This document shows, piece after piece, positions 1 to 9,193 of a stretch of DNA of 64,000 nucleotides (positions within the stretch are counted from its first letter, which is position 1; each line of letters starts with the position of its first letter). The translations under genes were made by a program, and so were the position numbers. The DNA comes from Pyxidicoccus xibeiensis (GTDB lineage Bacteria > Myxococcota > Myxococcia > Myxococcales > Myxococcaceae), in NCBI RefSeq assembly GCF_024198175.1, contig NZ_JAJVKV010000002.1, forward strand, positions 1,178,001 through 1,242,000, given 5' to 3'. Below the pieces are notes generated by a model, which was given only the letters and a program-made list of their open reading frames with translations, ran no database searches and was not told the origin of the DNA.

Positions 1-1114
1 GGCCGTCGGCGTGCCGCGCGAAGCGTCCCTCTTCCCGGGCGTGGACCGGGTCGTCGCTCGGCCAGGGCCAGCCGCCGAAGCCCGTGCGCTGGTACTCGGC
101 GAAGGCCTGCTGGATCTCCTGCCGCGAGTTCATCACGAACGGGCCGTACTGCACGACGGGCTCGTTGATGGGCCGGCCCTGCAGGAGCAGCAGCTCCGCC
201 ACGTCCGCGCCGTTCTCCAGCTCCACGTCCAGCTCGGCGCGCAGCTCGAGGCCGTGCGACGGAGGAATCGCGCGGCCGGCCACGCGCAGGCCAGAGCCCT
301 GGAAGAAGTACAACATGCGGTTGCTGCCGCGAGCGGCGGCCGGCAGCGTCCACCGGGCGCCGGGGGCCAGCTTGAGCGTCCAGATGGCCACGTCCGCGTC
401 GGCGCGAGAGGCCCAGGACTTCGGCGGAGACGGCGGCGCCTTCACGTCCCCGAGCCGGCCGGCGACCACGGTGACCTCGGTGGTCCGCCCCGCCTCGTCG
501 CGCGCGACGTGCTTCGGGATGACGTGGTTCCAGAGCATGGAGAAGTGCGGCGCCACGAGCTTGTCCTCGCGCGGCAGGTTGAGCCAGATCTGGAACAGCT
601 CCACCGGGTTCGGCTTGTCGGAGTGGAGCAGCGGGAACATCTCCGAGTGCAGCACCCCGGCGCCCGCGGTGAGCCACTGCACGTCACCGCCGCCGAAGCG
701 CGCCGCCGCGCCCAGCGAGTCGGAGTGGTCCAGCAGCCCGCTGCGCACGATGGTCACCGTCTCGAAGCCCCGGTGCGGGTGCTGCGGGAAGCCGGGGACG
801 ACGGTGCCGTGGTACATGTTCCAGCCGTCCCGCCCGGCGAAGTCCTGCCCGAGCTGGCGGCCCGACAGCGACGCGGACGGCCCCATCCGCGCGTTGCCCG
901 CCGGGTACTTGTCGTCGTGGTGGACGCAGAAGAGGAAGGGATCCGGCGTCGGCCACTGCATCCCGAGCGGGGTGAGACCGATGATTGCGCCTGGCTGCTC
1001 GCTGCCCTGCTGACCCATCTTCTGCTCCTTCGACTTCTCGGTGCCTCGCGAGCAGGCCGTGGCCGTCGTGGCCCCCGCCGCCGCGAGCAACTTCAGCGCT
1101 GCTCTCCGGCTCAC
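1..1114 (-). CDS. Pirin family protein with Tat/lipoprotein-like signal (3' end missing)
   Basis: Pirin-like bicupin; family members include quercetinase-like metal dioxygenases and redox-sensitive regulators. The gene runs leftwards off the window, so the C-terminus is missing after about 371 codons. Seen: the pirin signature PHRGFETVT with its metal-binding histidines, and a later GVLHSEMF supplying the other His and Glu. A GTG start at 1114 gives an N-terminus with SRRAALK followed by an Ala/Thr-rich stretch and a Cys (TATAC), i.e. a twin-arginine signal with a possible lipobox. An internal ATG at 1018 (MGQQGSEQPG) would give an ordinary cytoplasmic pirin; it has an AGGAG-like sequence before it, so the start is uncertain. 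The family assignment is firm; export is inferred from the N-terminus. It is transcribed divergently from the DUF4157 gene. Confidence 0.85.
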   Translation of the reverse strand, partial: MSRRAALKLLAAAGATTATACSRGTEKSKEQKMGQQGSEQPGAIIGLTPLGMQWPTPDPFLFCVHHDDKYPAGNARMGPSASLSGRQLGQDFAGRDGWNMYHGTVVPGFPQHPHRGFETVTIVRSGLLDHSDSLGAAARFGGGDVQWLTAGAGVLHSEMFPLLHSDKPNPVELFQIWLNLPREDKLVAPHFSMLWNHVIPKHVARDEAGRTTEVTVVAGRLGDVKAPPSPPKSWASRADADVAIWTLKLAPGARWTLPAAARGSNRMLYFFQGSGLRVAGRAIPPSHGLELRAELDVELENGADVAELLLLQGRPINEPVVQYGPFVMNSRQEIQQAFAEYQRTGFGGWPWPSDDPVHAREEGRFARHADG

Positions 1115-1292
1115 TCCGCTCAAGCTCCACCTCGTGTGTGATGCCGCCCGGAGCGACTAATCCCAGGCCGCCCAGTGTGCATGCCTTTCGGGGTCCCCCG
1201 CCAGCCAGGAGCGCGCCTCCTGGAGGACATCCATCCGCCCCATTGGCTGGACCAGGGGACGCGGAGGCGCGAATCGGTGTACAAACTGGAGT

Positions 1293-4200
1293 ATGCGTCC
1301 ATTCACTCCGGGTGTGCGCAGTGCGAAGTCGACCTCCGCGTCCAGGCGGACCTCCCAGGCGTCCCGCGAGTCGCGGCGCGACGCCGTCCCGGGCACCGCG
1401 GGCGGCGACCGCGCGCCCGGAGCCCACCTCTCCGTCGACTTCGGTCGGCTTCCGCTCACGGCTTCATCGGCCGCGCCCCCACCGCCAGGCGCCGGCTCCC
1501 TGATGAAGCAGCCGGGTGCGGCGGCGCGCCGGCCCGGTGAGAGCAGGGAGGCCGGCCCGTCGACCCGCGACGCCGTGCTCCAGCGCAAATGCGAGACGTG
1601 CGACGACGAGGAGCCGCTCAAGCTCCAGCGGAAGCCGAGCACTGGCGGAGGGGTGGGCGCCATCCCTCCGGTGGTCGGCGAGGTGCTGCGCTCCGGCGGC
1701 CGCCCGCTCGACTCCGCCCTGCGGGCCGACTTCGAGCCGCTCTTCCGGCACGACTTCAGCCGCGTGCGCGTACACGCCGATGGAGGCGCGGACACCTCGG
1801 CACGCGCGGTGGATGCCCGCGCCTACACGGTGGGGCGCGACATCGTCTTCAGGGCGGGCCAGTACGCTCCCCACACCCCGAGCGGGCGCCAGCTCCTGGC
1901 CCATGAGCTCACGCATGTCGTCCAGCAGTCCGGCGGGGGCAGCGCCGTGCCCGGTGGCGTGGTCGACGCACACCACGCCTCGGAGCGCGAAGCCGACCGG
2001 ATGGAGGCCCAGGTCGCGGCGGGGACCCCCGGCCGCCTCGCAGCCGCGGCTCCGGCCTGGCGCCCATCCACCGGTGGCGCGGCGGGCGCCCTGCAGCGCA
2101 AGCCCGGGCTCGGCGTGCAGGTCCCGGAGGTCCAGGACCCGGCCAAGGTGCCCGAGCTGGAGACCCGGTATGACTATCAGTGGCAGGACCCCAACCTGCT
2201 CGAGACGGTGTACGGCACCTCGAAGACGGAGGGGAACGAGCGCCTGAACAGCTTGCGGCAATTCCTCTTCATCCAGAAGGAGGCGGCGCTGCATCACCGC
2301 TACTCGGTGACAGGGGATGACCTCACCAACGAGAAGGCGCGGGAGATTGCCGCCGCCGAGGCCACCCAGGTCCGGGAGCAGCTCACCAGGACGCAGGCGG
2401 CCATCAAGGACAAGAAGGCGCAGCTCGCCTCCACGGACGCGCAGCTCCGGCAGACGGCGCTGGAGCTGAAGGCGGCGCAGGCCCACAAGCGGGACACCCT
2501 GAGGAAGGACCGCCGGGCCCAGGAGCTCATGGCCACCCGGGCCTCCGCCCGCACGGAGCTGGAGCGCCACGACAAGAGCCTCGCCATGGCGGACCAGAAC
2601 CTGGCCTGGGTCGAGAAGACGAAGGCGACCCTGGGAGAGAAGAAGTACCAGGAGCAGCTCCGGTTCTGGGAGGGCAAGAAGCAGCAGGCCAGCGAGAGGA
2701 AGGGCGCGGCGGAAGGGAAGGTGGCCGGCACCCAGGCCGAGTATGACCTGCTCATCGGGCCGCTCGACGAGCCCATCGAGCGGCTCGGCAGGCAGCAGGC
2801 GGAGCTGCAGACGACGAGCAAGGTCCTGAAGAAGGAGCTCAAGGACGCGGAGGCGGAGAGCAAGGTCTTGAGCGCCGAGCTCCAGAACATCGCGAAGGTC
2901 ACCGCGGGGAACGCCGGTGCCATCCTCAAGTGGAAGCTCCAGCACTACACGCGGCAGCTCAAGGACATGAGCCACGAGCAGCTGCTGCGGGAAATCCAGA
3001 CGCTGTTCGACAAGGACGACGGCACGCGCTACCCGGAGTGGGTCCGCTACGCCGTCATCCACCTGTCGGGCATGCGGTACGCCAGCGCCCACGGCAGCTG
3101 GTACAGCCCGCAGCGCCTGCTGCAGCTGCTGAAGACGTCGGAGCTGGAGGCGGCCTCGCCCGAGACGCGCCGGGGCATGGTGGCCCGAGGGCAGGCGCTC
3201 CTGGAGGCCCACCCGGACAGGAAGGGGCTGGAGCTGACGGGCGCGGAGAAGAAGACCCTGGCCGGCTCGGAGGGCGACGCGGTGACCCGGAAGCTCGCGG
3301 GCGCGGACGTGCAGGCGTACGCCGAGGTTCAACGCATCGAGGCGCGGTTGCAGTCGCTCTTCCTGGAGCTCCAGCACCTCGGTGCGAACCCGCCGGAGGC
3401 GGAGCGTGTCAGGCAGGCCATCGCGAAGGAGGACGCGAGCCTCGCCTCGGAAGAGGCGAAGCTGACGCCGAAGGGGCTGAAGCAGGTCCGCGGGGCGCGC
3501 GCGAGCCGCCAGGCGGTGCTGTTCGCCATCTACGAGCGCAACGCCAGGGCGAAGCTCGGCGTGCTCAATGACAAGCAGGCCCTCTCGCTGCTCAAGCAGA
3601 TGAAGGATGCCGGGCAGATTCCCGACGCCGTGTGGAAGGAGCTCACCGCCTTCACCCAGCTCCGGCTGGAGACCGCGGACCCCACCTGGGAGGACGCCAC
3701 GAAGAGCAAGGGCCTGAAGGACGTGGTGGGCGCCACGCCCCAGGAGCAGGCGCAGCTGGACGCGTGGCGGAAGGTCCTCAGCAAGGAGGCCTTCTACAAG
3801 GACTCCACGGGCTGGCGCGCCCAGCACGGCAAGACGCTCTCACCATCGCTGACGTCCAGCCTCGTGTGCGACCAGCTCGGCTCCTACCTGCAGAACGTGC
3901 GGGGCCATGTCCGGCCGGGTGGACTGAGGGCCAACGCGATGTACTACCAGTCGCAGCAGGACCAGCGGGTGCCGGGGGCCTTCCTCAAGCGCCCGACCAG
4001 CGCGGCGGACCTCCCGCCGGGCGCCAGCATCTACTGGCTCCAGTGGTCCGACCTGCCCATGGAGCAGGAGTACATGAAGCACTACAAGGCCTCCAAGCAG
4101 CTGGAAGCCCAGGTGGAGGCCCTCAGGAAGAGCAAGCCGCAGTCCGACAAGCTCAAGCAGCTCGAGCTCCAGCTGGCGAGCGCGAAGAAGGCGCTCCAGG

Positions 4201-4745
4201 GCATGCGGGCCTTCAAGCCCGAGGCCGGCAAGCTTCCGGACATCTCCAACATGGTCTCACCGATGGGCGCCGCCGGCGGGGCCCTGCGCTTCGAGGACAT
4301 CGCCACCGGCCCGCTCGGCGCCGCCGGAGACCCGAACCGGAACCCCTGGACCTACAAGACCCAGGTCCAGCTCATCGGCAAGCACAGTGTCACCACCATC
4401 ATGCGCGCCATGCCGAACCCCTACGACTGCGCCAATGGCAAGTGCACCGTCGAGTTCTCGACCACGCCCAATCCCCAGGTGGTCAAGCAGTGGCTGACCT
4501 TCATGCACGAGGCGACGGTCATGTACTCCGACAAGGACCTGACCGTCACCTTCGACACCGCGACCCAGTTCGCGGGCCAGGACGTGGCGGCCATGGGGGC
4601 GCGCAAGCGGCTCACCTCCGAGCTGATCGACAATCCGAAGGTCCTGGTGGGCTTTGCTCCGGGCTCGCAGCCCAAGGTCCCCGTCGGCCCGTACCTGAAA
4701 GACTACCTGGACAAGCTGGGCAAGAAGTCGGGCCAGTCCAAGTAG
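1293..4745 (+). CDS. Large DUF4157 (eCIS core domain) protein with coiled coil
   Basis: 1150 residues. Residues about 145-214 form a DUF4157 domain, with DFSRVRVHADG near its start and the metallopeptidase-like HELTH (H204 to H208) near its end. In known genomes DUF4157 marks proteins associated with extracellular contractile injection systems and polymorphic toxins. Residues 1-140 are low-complexity and contain a Cys pair (CETCDDEE). Residues about 345-545 are Lys/Glu/Gln-rich heptads, a predicted long coiled coil. The C-terminal third is not recognised; it has an isolated Cys (C859, in LVCDQLGSYL), an aromatic GASIYWLQW segment and a later His (H1031, in KHSVTT). That order recalls papain/NlpC-type Cys-His peptidases, but this is inference. 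No injection-system structural genes are nearby, so it may be an orphan cargo or toxin. A methyltransferase gene begins 16 bp after its stop. A GGAG lies unusually close to the ATG. Confidence 0.85.
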   Translation: MRPFTPGVRSAKSTSASRRTSQASRESRRDAVPGTAGGDRAPGAHLSVDFGRLPLTASSAAPPPPGAGSLMKQPGAAARRPGESREAGPSTRDAVLQRKCETCDDEEPLKLQRKPSTGGGVGAIPPVVGEVLRSGGRPLDSALRADFEPLFRHDFSRVRVHADGGADTSARAVDARAYTVGRDIVFRAGQYAPHTPSGRQLLAHELTHVVQQSGGGSAVPGGVVDAHHASEREADRMEAQVAAGTPGRLAAAAPAWRPSTGGAAGALQRKPGLGVQVPEVQDPAKVPELETRYDYQWQDPNLLETVYGTSKTEGNERLNSLRQFLFIQKEAALHHRYSVTGDDLTNEKAREIAAAEATQVREQLTRTQAAIKDKKAQLASTDAQLRQTALELKAAQAHKRDTLRKDRRAQELMATRASARTELERHDKSLAMADQNLAWVEKTKATLGEKKYQEQLRFWEGKKQQASERKGAAEGKVAGTQAEYDLLIGPLDEPIERLGRQQAELQTTSKVLKKELKDAEAESKVLSAELQNIAKVTAGNAGAILKWKLQHYTRQLKDMSHEQLLREIQTLFDKDDGTRYPEWVRYAVIHLSGMRYASAHGSWYSPQRLLQLLKTSELEAASPETRRGMVARGQALLEAHPDRKGLELTGAEKKTLAGSEGDAVTRKLAGADVQAYAEVQRIEARLQSLFLELQHLGANPPEAERVRQAIAKEDASLASEEAKLTPKGLKQVRGARASRQAVLFAIYERNARAKLGVLNDKQALSLLKQMKDAGQIPDAVWKELTAFTQLRLETADPTWEDATKSKGLKDVVGATPQEQAQLDAWRKVLSKEAFYKDSTGWRAQHGKTLSPSLTSSLVCDQLGSYLQNVRGHVRPGGLRANAMYYQSQQDQRVPGAFLKRPTSAADLPPGASIYWLQWSDLPMEQEYMKHYKASKQLEAQVEALRKSKPQSDKLKQLELQLASAKKALQGMRAFKPEAGKLPDISNMVSPMGAAGGALRFEDIATGPLGAAGDPNRNPWTYKTQVQLIGKHSVTTIMRAMPNPYDCANGKCTVEFSTTPNPQVVKQWLTFMHEATVMYSDKDLTVTFDTATQFAGQDVAAMGARKRLTSELIDNPKVLVGFAPGSQPKVPVGPYLKDYLDKLGKKSGQSK

Positions 4746-4761
4746 TGTCCCGAGGACGCTC

Positions 4762-5616
4762 ATGACGACCCAGGGACCCCCGAGGCAGAACACCTGGACC
4801 GAGCGCGTCGCGCTGGTCCGCCGGAATCACGACATGGAGTCCCGCCTCACGGCGCCCGTCAGCGAGCGGATGCTCGACCTGGCCCGGCTCCGGCCCGGGG
4901 TGAGGGTGCTCGATGTGGCCTCGGGCATGGGCGAGCCGGCCCTGCGCGCCGCGCAGCGGGTGGGACCCTCCGGCTTCGTGCTGGGCACGGACCTGGTGGA
5001 CGGCATGCTGGAGGCCGCGCGGGAGCAGGCGCGCGCCCTGGGCCTTGCGAACGTCGAGTTCCGCGCCGCGGATGCGGAGACGCTCGAGGTGCCGGAGCAG
5101 TCGTTCGATGCGTCCACCGTGCGCTGGGGGCTGATGTACATGCCGCGGCCCGAGCGTGCGCTCGAGCGGATATGGCGGGCGCTTCGTCCCTCGGGGCTGC
5201 TGGTGTGCTCAACCTGGGCGGGGCCGGAGCAGGTGGAGTACGCGTCGCTGCCGCGCAGGACCCTGGCCCGCTTCCGTGCGCTGCCTCCCATCGAGCCCGA
5301 CGCCCCGAGCGTGTTCCGCTTCTCCGACCCCGAGCACCTGCGCGCCGTGTTGCAGCGCTGCGGCTTTGCCATGGAGCACGTCGAGGCGATGCGCGTCCCC
5401 GTGATGGAGGCAGCGGATGCCGCGGGCGTCGTGCGCTGGATTCGCGACTTCGCGGGCGCCATGGCGGAGCTGCCGCTGGAGTCCCAGCCGGCCTGGGAGG
5501 AAGAGGTGGCCCGTGAGTGCGAGCCGTACCGGACGGGCGACAAGGTCCAGCTTGGAGGAGTGACGTGGCTCGTGGTGGCGAGGAAGACGGACCCCGGGCC
5601 CTCCCGACAGGATTGA
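4762..5616 (+). CDS. Class I SAM-dependent methyltransferase (UbiE/Methyltransf_11 type)
   Basis: 284 residues. A Rossmann methyltransferase core is visible: motif I VLDVASGMGEPAL binds S-adenosylmethionine, GTDLVDGMLE supplies the acidic ribose-binding position, then FRAADAETLEVP, and the motif IV-like SFDASTVRWGLMYMP followed by LRPSGLLVCSTW. The pattern is that of small-molecule C- or O-methyltransferases; the substrate cannot be read from the sequence. The gene starts 16 bp downstream of the DUF4157 gene and is probably co-transcribed. Its last codons lie in the first copy of a 75-bp tandem duplication, so the C-terminal tail (ending GPSRQD) may have been remodelled. Confidence 0.9.
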   Translation: MTTQGPPRQNTWTERVALVRRNHDMESRLTAPVSERMLDLARLRPGVRVLDVASGMGEPALRAAQRVGPSGFVLGTDLVDGMLEAAREQARALGLANVEFRAADAETLEVPEQSFDASTVRWGLMYMPRPERALERIWRALRPSGLLVCSTWAGPEQVEYASLPRRTLARFRALPPIEPDAPSVFRFSDPEHLRAVLQRCGFAMEHVEAMRVPVMEAADAAGVVRWIRDFAGAMAELPLESQPAWEEEVARECEPYRTGDKVQLGGVTWLVVARKTDPGPSRQD

Positions 5617-5706
5617 CGCTCCGAGCCCGGCGGAGTGACGTGGCTCGTGAGGCCGCGGAAGGCGGACCTCGGGCCTTCCCGCCAGGACCGACGCTCCGAG
5701 CCCGGC
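5557..5706. repeat. 75-bp tandem duplication at methyltransferase 3' end
   Basis: Two diverged copies in direct tandem with an exact 75-bp period and no visible indels. The anchors ggagtgacgtggctcgtg (5557 and 5632) and gacgctccgagcccgg (5615 and 5690) are both 75 bp apart. Copy 1 covers the last codons, the stop and a few following bases of the methyltransferase; copy 2 still translates to a recognisable relative of the same tail but is outside the gene. Confidence 0.85.
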
Positions 5707-5724
5707 GGTCGGAGCGGTACTGCT

Positions 5725-6918
5725 TCAGCCGCGCTGGGCGTGCGGCTCGGGTTCCCGCTGCCGGGCCGTTGGGGGCCGTGCCTCGTCCGCACGCGAGGCT
5801 TCTTCGATGCGGGGCAGGGCGGTGCGGCCGATGAGCCCCTCGCCCACCGCGTGCTTCGCCGCCTCGCAGGTGTCCCGCACCGCCAGCGCGGGGACTCCGA
5901 GCGCGCGCAGTTGCTCCATCTGCGCCCGGACCTCCTGGTCGCGCCGGGGGCCGGTGACGTCGCGGATGTAGACGGCGCGGATGCGGCCCGGGTGCTCGCG
6001 GACGATGGTGCCGTAGACCTCCGGGTCCTGCTGCCCGCTGTCGCCGATGAGGACGAAGGGCAGGGCGGGGTAGGTCTCCAGCAGCTTGCGGATGCGCGTC
6101 AGCTTGTCCTGGCCCTCGCCCAGTGCCGTCGACTTGGGCTCGATGAGGGAGATGTCGGTGAGGAAGAGTGGCCCGTGCGGGACGTCCTGGACCTCGAAGA
6201 AGGCGTCCAGCAGGTCGTAGAGGTTCCAGCCGCTGCGCGAGACGTAGAAGATGGGGTTGAGGCCCCTGCCGTCGGGGCCCTGCTCCAGCGCGCGGTAGAA
6301 GGCGGCGACGCCGGGGAAGGGCTTGCGGCTGTGCGCATCGTTGAAGAGGACGGTGTGGACCATCTCCAGGCGGTGGGTGGCACGGGTGCGGATGACCGTG
6401 TCGTCCACGTCGCTGATGATTCCGAACTCCGCCTCGTCGGAGGGCACGAAGACGTGCGCCGTCGCCCGGATGCCCTCCGAGCCGGCCATGGACTGGAGGA
6501 GCTGGAGCTCCACCTCCTTCCAGCCGGGCTCCACCGGCTCGGGCAGCTGCAGTTCCAGGCGGAAGAAGCCCTCCTCGTCGGTGACGACCTCCTGGCGGGA
6601 CGCGCCGAAGCGGACCGCGATGCGTGCGTCCGGAATCTCGTCGCTGCGAAAGCGCCGGATGGAGGCGCGCAGGTTGTCCAGCCGCCCGTTCCGCGCGCGC
6701 GTCGCGTCCTCCGAGGCCGCCGCGTCGTCGGAGTCGTAGATGACGCCCTCACGCTCGAGGAGCCGGCCGCTGACGACGAGGCACTCGCGGGTGCCGTAGC
6801 TGCGGAAGGGTAGGATTTGCAGCGGGTCGAACAGCCCGAGGCGCTGCTTGGCCCGCCGCTTGAGGCGCTTGGCCCCACCTACGGTACGGCGGGTGAGACG
6901 AACGAGTGGATTCGCCAT
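5725..6918 (-). CDS. APP1-type (DUF2183) phosphatidate phosphatase domain protein
   Basis: 397 residues from the ATG at 6918, chosen because GGGAGGA sits just before it. The HAD-like catalytic motif is ISDVDDTVIRT (D170, D172, T174), followed by the conserved FYVSRSGWNLYDLL region and FVLIGDSGQQDPEVY. These are features of the APP1/DUF2183 family, named after yeast phosphatidate phosphatase App1, which releases phosphate from phosphatidic acid to give diacylglycerol. The N-terminal 120 residues resemble the usual beta-rich accessory domain of bacterial homologues. No signal peptide or membrane segment, so likely cytosolic or membrane-peripheral. The gene is convergent with the methyltransferase. 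Lipid substrate is inferred from the family. Confidence 0.88.
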   Translation of the reverse strand: MANPLVRLTRRTVGGAKRLKRRAKQRLGLFDPLQILPFRSYGTRECLVVSGRLLEREGVIYDSDDAAASEDATRARNGRLDNLRASIRRFRSDEIPDARIAVRFGASRQEVVTDEEGFFRLELQLPEPVEPGWKEVELQLLQSMAGSEGIRATAHVFVPSDEAEFGIISDVDDTVIRTRATHRLEMVHTVLFNDAHSRKPFPGVAAFYRALEQGPDGRGLNPIFYVSRSGWNLYDLLDAFFEVQDVPHGPLFLTDISLIEPKSTALGEGQDKLTRIRKLLETYPALPFVLIGDSGQQDPEVYGTIVREHPGRIRAVYIRDVTGPRRDQEVRAQMEQLRALGVPALAVRDTCEAAKHAVGEGLIGRTALPRIEEASRADEARPPTARQREPEPHAQRG

Positions 6919-6992
6919 GGTCCTCCCTTCGGGGAAGGTAGGGATGGCGGCCGGCCGGTGCATGCCGGGCGTTCAGTCGATGACGGTAGGGG

Positions 6993-8825
6993 CTACCACC
7001 GCCACAGCGCGAACGAGACCAGGTGGAACGACGCGAGCCACAGGCTGAGGGTGAGGGCGGACGCGGACCCCAGCAGGCAGCGCCACCGGGCCAGCGTCGC
7101 GGTCTCCTGGCGCCAGGTGCGGACACTGACGACGACACCGGCCAGCGCCAGCGCGGGAAAGAGGACGCTGGCGGCCCACACCCCCACGGTCTGCCAGTTC
7201 ATCTGCCCCAGCAGGCTCAGCTCGAGGTTCGCCGCGCAGACGAGGCCGAGCACCAGCACCAGCACGGCCAGGGTGGGAAGGCGGCGCGTCCAGCGGTTGC
7301 GCAGGGCCTTGCGCCGTCCGAAGGGCGCGCTCAGCAAGAGGGGCAGGGCGAGCAGCACGCTCAGCAGCGGAAGCACTGCCGACGCCATGGACGTGCGCTG
7401 CAGGCTGTCGCTGCCCAGCTGGAGGCCGATGACGGCCCCGCCCTCGTCACGGAGCACGACGCCGTCCACGACGTCGCCGTAGTCCGTGTCGGCGAGCAGC
7501 CCGTTGCCGTGGTGCTTCAGGCTCGCCTCGTAGCCCGTGCCCGGCACGAAGGGGGTGATGCTCAGCATGTCCCCCTGCGCCCGCGCCCTGCCTGTACTGA
7601 GCAGGTAGGTGGGAAGGCCGAGCAACGAGATGCGCGGGTTCGCGAGGCGATACCAGCCGTCGACATCGCTCGCGAGTGGAACGGCGGCCGCGGTGGGCGC
7701 CTTCCACCGTGTCTGCCGGGCGATGTAGGCCACGAGCACGGCTTCGAGCTTGCGCAGCGAGTTCTCGCTGTTGACCAGCAGCACGTAGCCCATGCCGTGT
7801 CCGGCGTGGAAGTGCAGGCTCGCCTTCGCGCCCAGCACGCCACCGGCATGGCCCTGCCACTGCTCGCCGTTCACGATCCGGGGGAGCAGCCCCAGCCCCG
7901 GGCCGTAGGCCAGCTTCGCCTGCGCGCCGCGCGTTCCCTGGGCCCGCTTCATCATCTGGACGGTCTCCGCACGCAGCACGCCGGGGGCGGAAGCGCCGTC
8001 AGTGAGCAGGAAGCGGCCGAGCCTGGCCAGGTCCTTCGCATTGCTCCACAGCGCACCGTGCGCCTGCGTCAGCTCGAAGGGCGTGCCGGTCCGGTGCATG
8101 TCGCCGCCGCTGTGGCCCTCGGCATGGTCCCGCTTCATCGCCTCGGAGGTCAGCGCGGTGGTCTGCTCGATGCCCAGCGGCTTCAGGACCTTGCTGGAGA
8201 CAACCTCGTCCCACGGCTGCTGGTAGTGGGCTTCCAGGATGGCGCCGAGCAGCACGTAGCCCGGGTTGCTGTAGCTCTCGGCCGTCCCGGGGCGCCAGCG
8301 CACCACCAGCGGCTCGGGGTGGGCGAGGCTGCTCTCCAGGTGGCGCCCGCGGCGCTCCACGGGGCTGAAGAAGGCCTTGGCATGCGTATCGTCGAAGCCC
8401 GCCGTGTGCGTCAGCAGGTGAAGCACGCGGACCGGGTCGGTGGCCTGGAACGAGTTGCGGATGGGCGCGGTGGGAAGCAGGTCCGAGACCGGCGTCTCCA
8501 GGCCGAAGTGGCCCTGCTCGACGAGCTGCAGGATGGCGATGGCCGTCACCGTCTTCGTAATCGACCCGAGGCGAAAGAGCGTGTCCTCGCTGACCGGGGT
8601 GCTGGCTCCGTGGTCGGCCAGGCCGAGGCTCCCGGTGAGCACGGTGCCGTCCCGGTCGAACACCGCATAGCTCGCCCCCGGGATGTCCTGCTCGTGCATC
8701 AGCTCCGTCAGCTTCTGGCGCAGCTCTTCCGGTGACGCCGGTGCATTCGGCCCGGGAAGGCTCGCGGCGAGCACGAGCGTGGGCACGAGCAACGCGACGA
8801 CACAGAGGGGGGCAAGGCGCTTCAT
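6993..8825 (-). CDS. Serine hydrolase (beta-lactamase/PBP4*-like) with C-terminal membrane helices
   Basis: 610 residues from the ATG at 8825 (GGAG five bases upstream). An N-terminal signal peptide (residues 1-21, ending LVLAAS) precedes a class C beta-lactamase-type domain with the nucleophile motif S88-I-T-K91, the Tyr motif Y185-S-N and a later HAGG in the KTG position. The last 130 residues hold about four hydrophobic helices (for example VLPLLSVLLALPLLL and LAVLVLVLGLVCAANL), so the catalytic domain is predicted to be periplasmic and anchored at its C-terminus. Relatives include esterases, D-aminopeptidases and PBP4*-like proteins; the substrate is unknown. A promoter is shared with the divergent CocE-like gene. 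Confidence 0.9.
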   Translation of the reverse strand: MKRLAPLCVVALLVPTLVLAASLPGPNAPASPEELRQKLTELMHEQDIPGASYAVFDRDGTVLTGSLGLADHGASTPVSEDTLFRLGSITKTVTAIAILQLVEQGHFGLETPVSDLLPTAPIRNSFQATDPVRVLHLLTHTAGFDDTHAKAFFSPVERRGRHLESSLAHPEPLVVRWRPGTAESYSNPGYVLLGAILEAHYQQPWDEVVSSKVLKPLGIEQTTALTSEAMKRDHAEGHSGGDMHRTGTPFELTQAHGALWSNAKDLARLGRFLLTDGASAPGVLRAETVQMMKRAQGTRGAQAKLAYGPGLGLLPRIVNGEQWQGHAGGVLGAKASLHFHAGHGMGYVLLVNSENSLRKLEAVLVAYIARQTRWKAPTAAAVPLASDVDGWYRLANPRISLLGLPTYLLSTGRARAQGDMLSITPFVPGTGYEASLKHHGNGLLADTDYGDVVDGVVLRDEGGAVIGLQLGSDSLQRTSMASAVLPLLSVLLALPLLLSAPFGRRKALRNRWTRRLPTLAVLVLVLGLVCAANLELSLLGQMNWQTVGVWAASVLFPALALAGVVVSVRTWRQETATLARWRCLLGSASALTLSLWLASFHLVSFALWRW

Positions 8826-9193
8826 CCATTCTCCAAGGAGGGGGGCGCGGCTGCCCGGCCGGGCTCCGGATGCCAGGGTGGCCCGTCGCCTGAGCGCGGG
8901 AGCCGGCTCGGTGGTGTCTACGCCGTACCCCCACCTCCATTGCGTGCAGCGCGGTGCCTCGATGCAGCCTGGCCTCTCCAGGGCGCTCAGGCTTGCGCGT
9001 ACCCCCGTCAGCCCCGCCTGTCCTCCGTGGAGACCCACCTGGAAGGAGGCAAACTCACTGCGGGCCGCGGTCCGTTGCAGCAACCAATGGCTATGGGCAG
9101 GTTTTTCTCGAAATCCGGCTCAGTCCTTGATTCGAGAGTCAATGAACCAGTACGGTGAGTGCGCTTCCTGTTCACCTTCCCCCAAGGTGTCTC
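8826..9193. promoter_or_regulatory. Divergent intergenic region, 368 bp
   Basis: No convincing gene. It must carry the promoters of the serine hydrolase (left) and the CocE-like hydrolase (right). The stretch nearest the right-hand gene is A/T-richer and contains an interrupted inverted repeat (ttgattcgagagtcaa) about 60 bp before the ATG, a possible operator. No confident -35/-10 elements were identified. Confidence 0.4.

Noticed and set aside
1293-4745. Part of a full contractile injection locus
   Set aside because: No sheath, tube, baseplate or AAA genes are found on either side.
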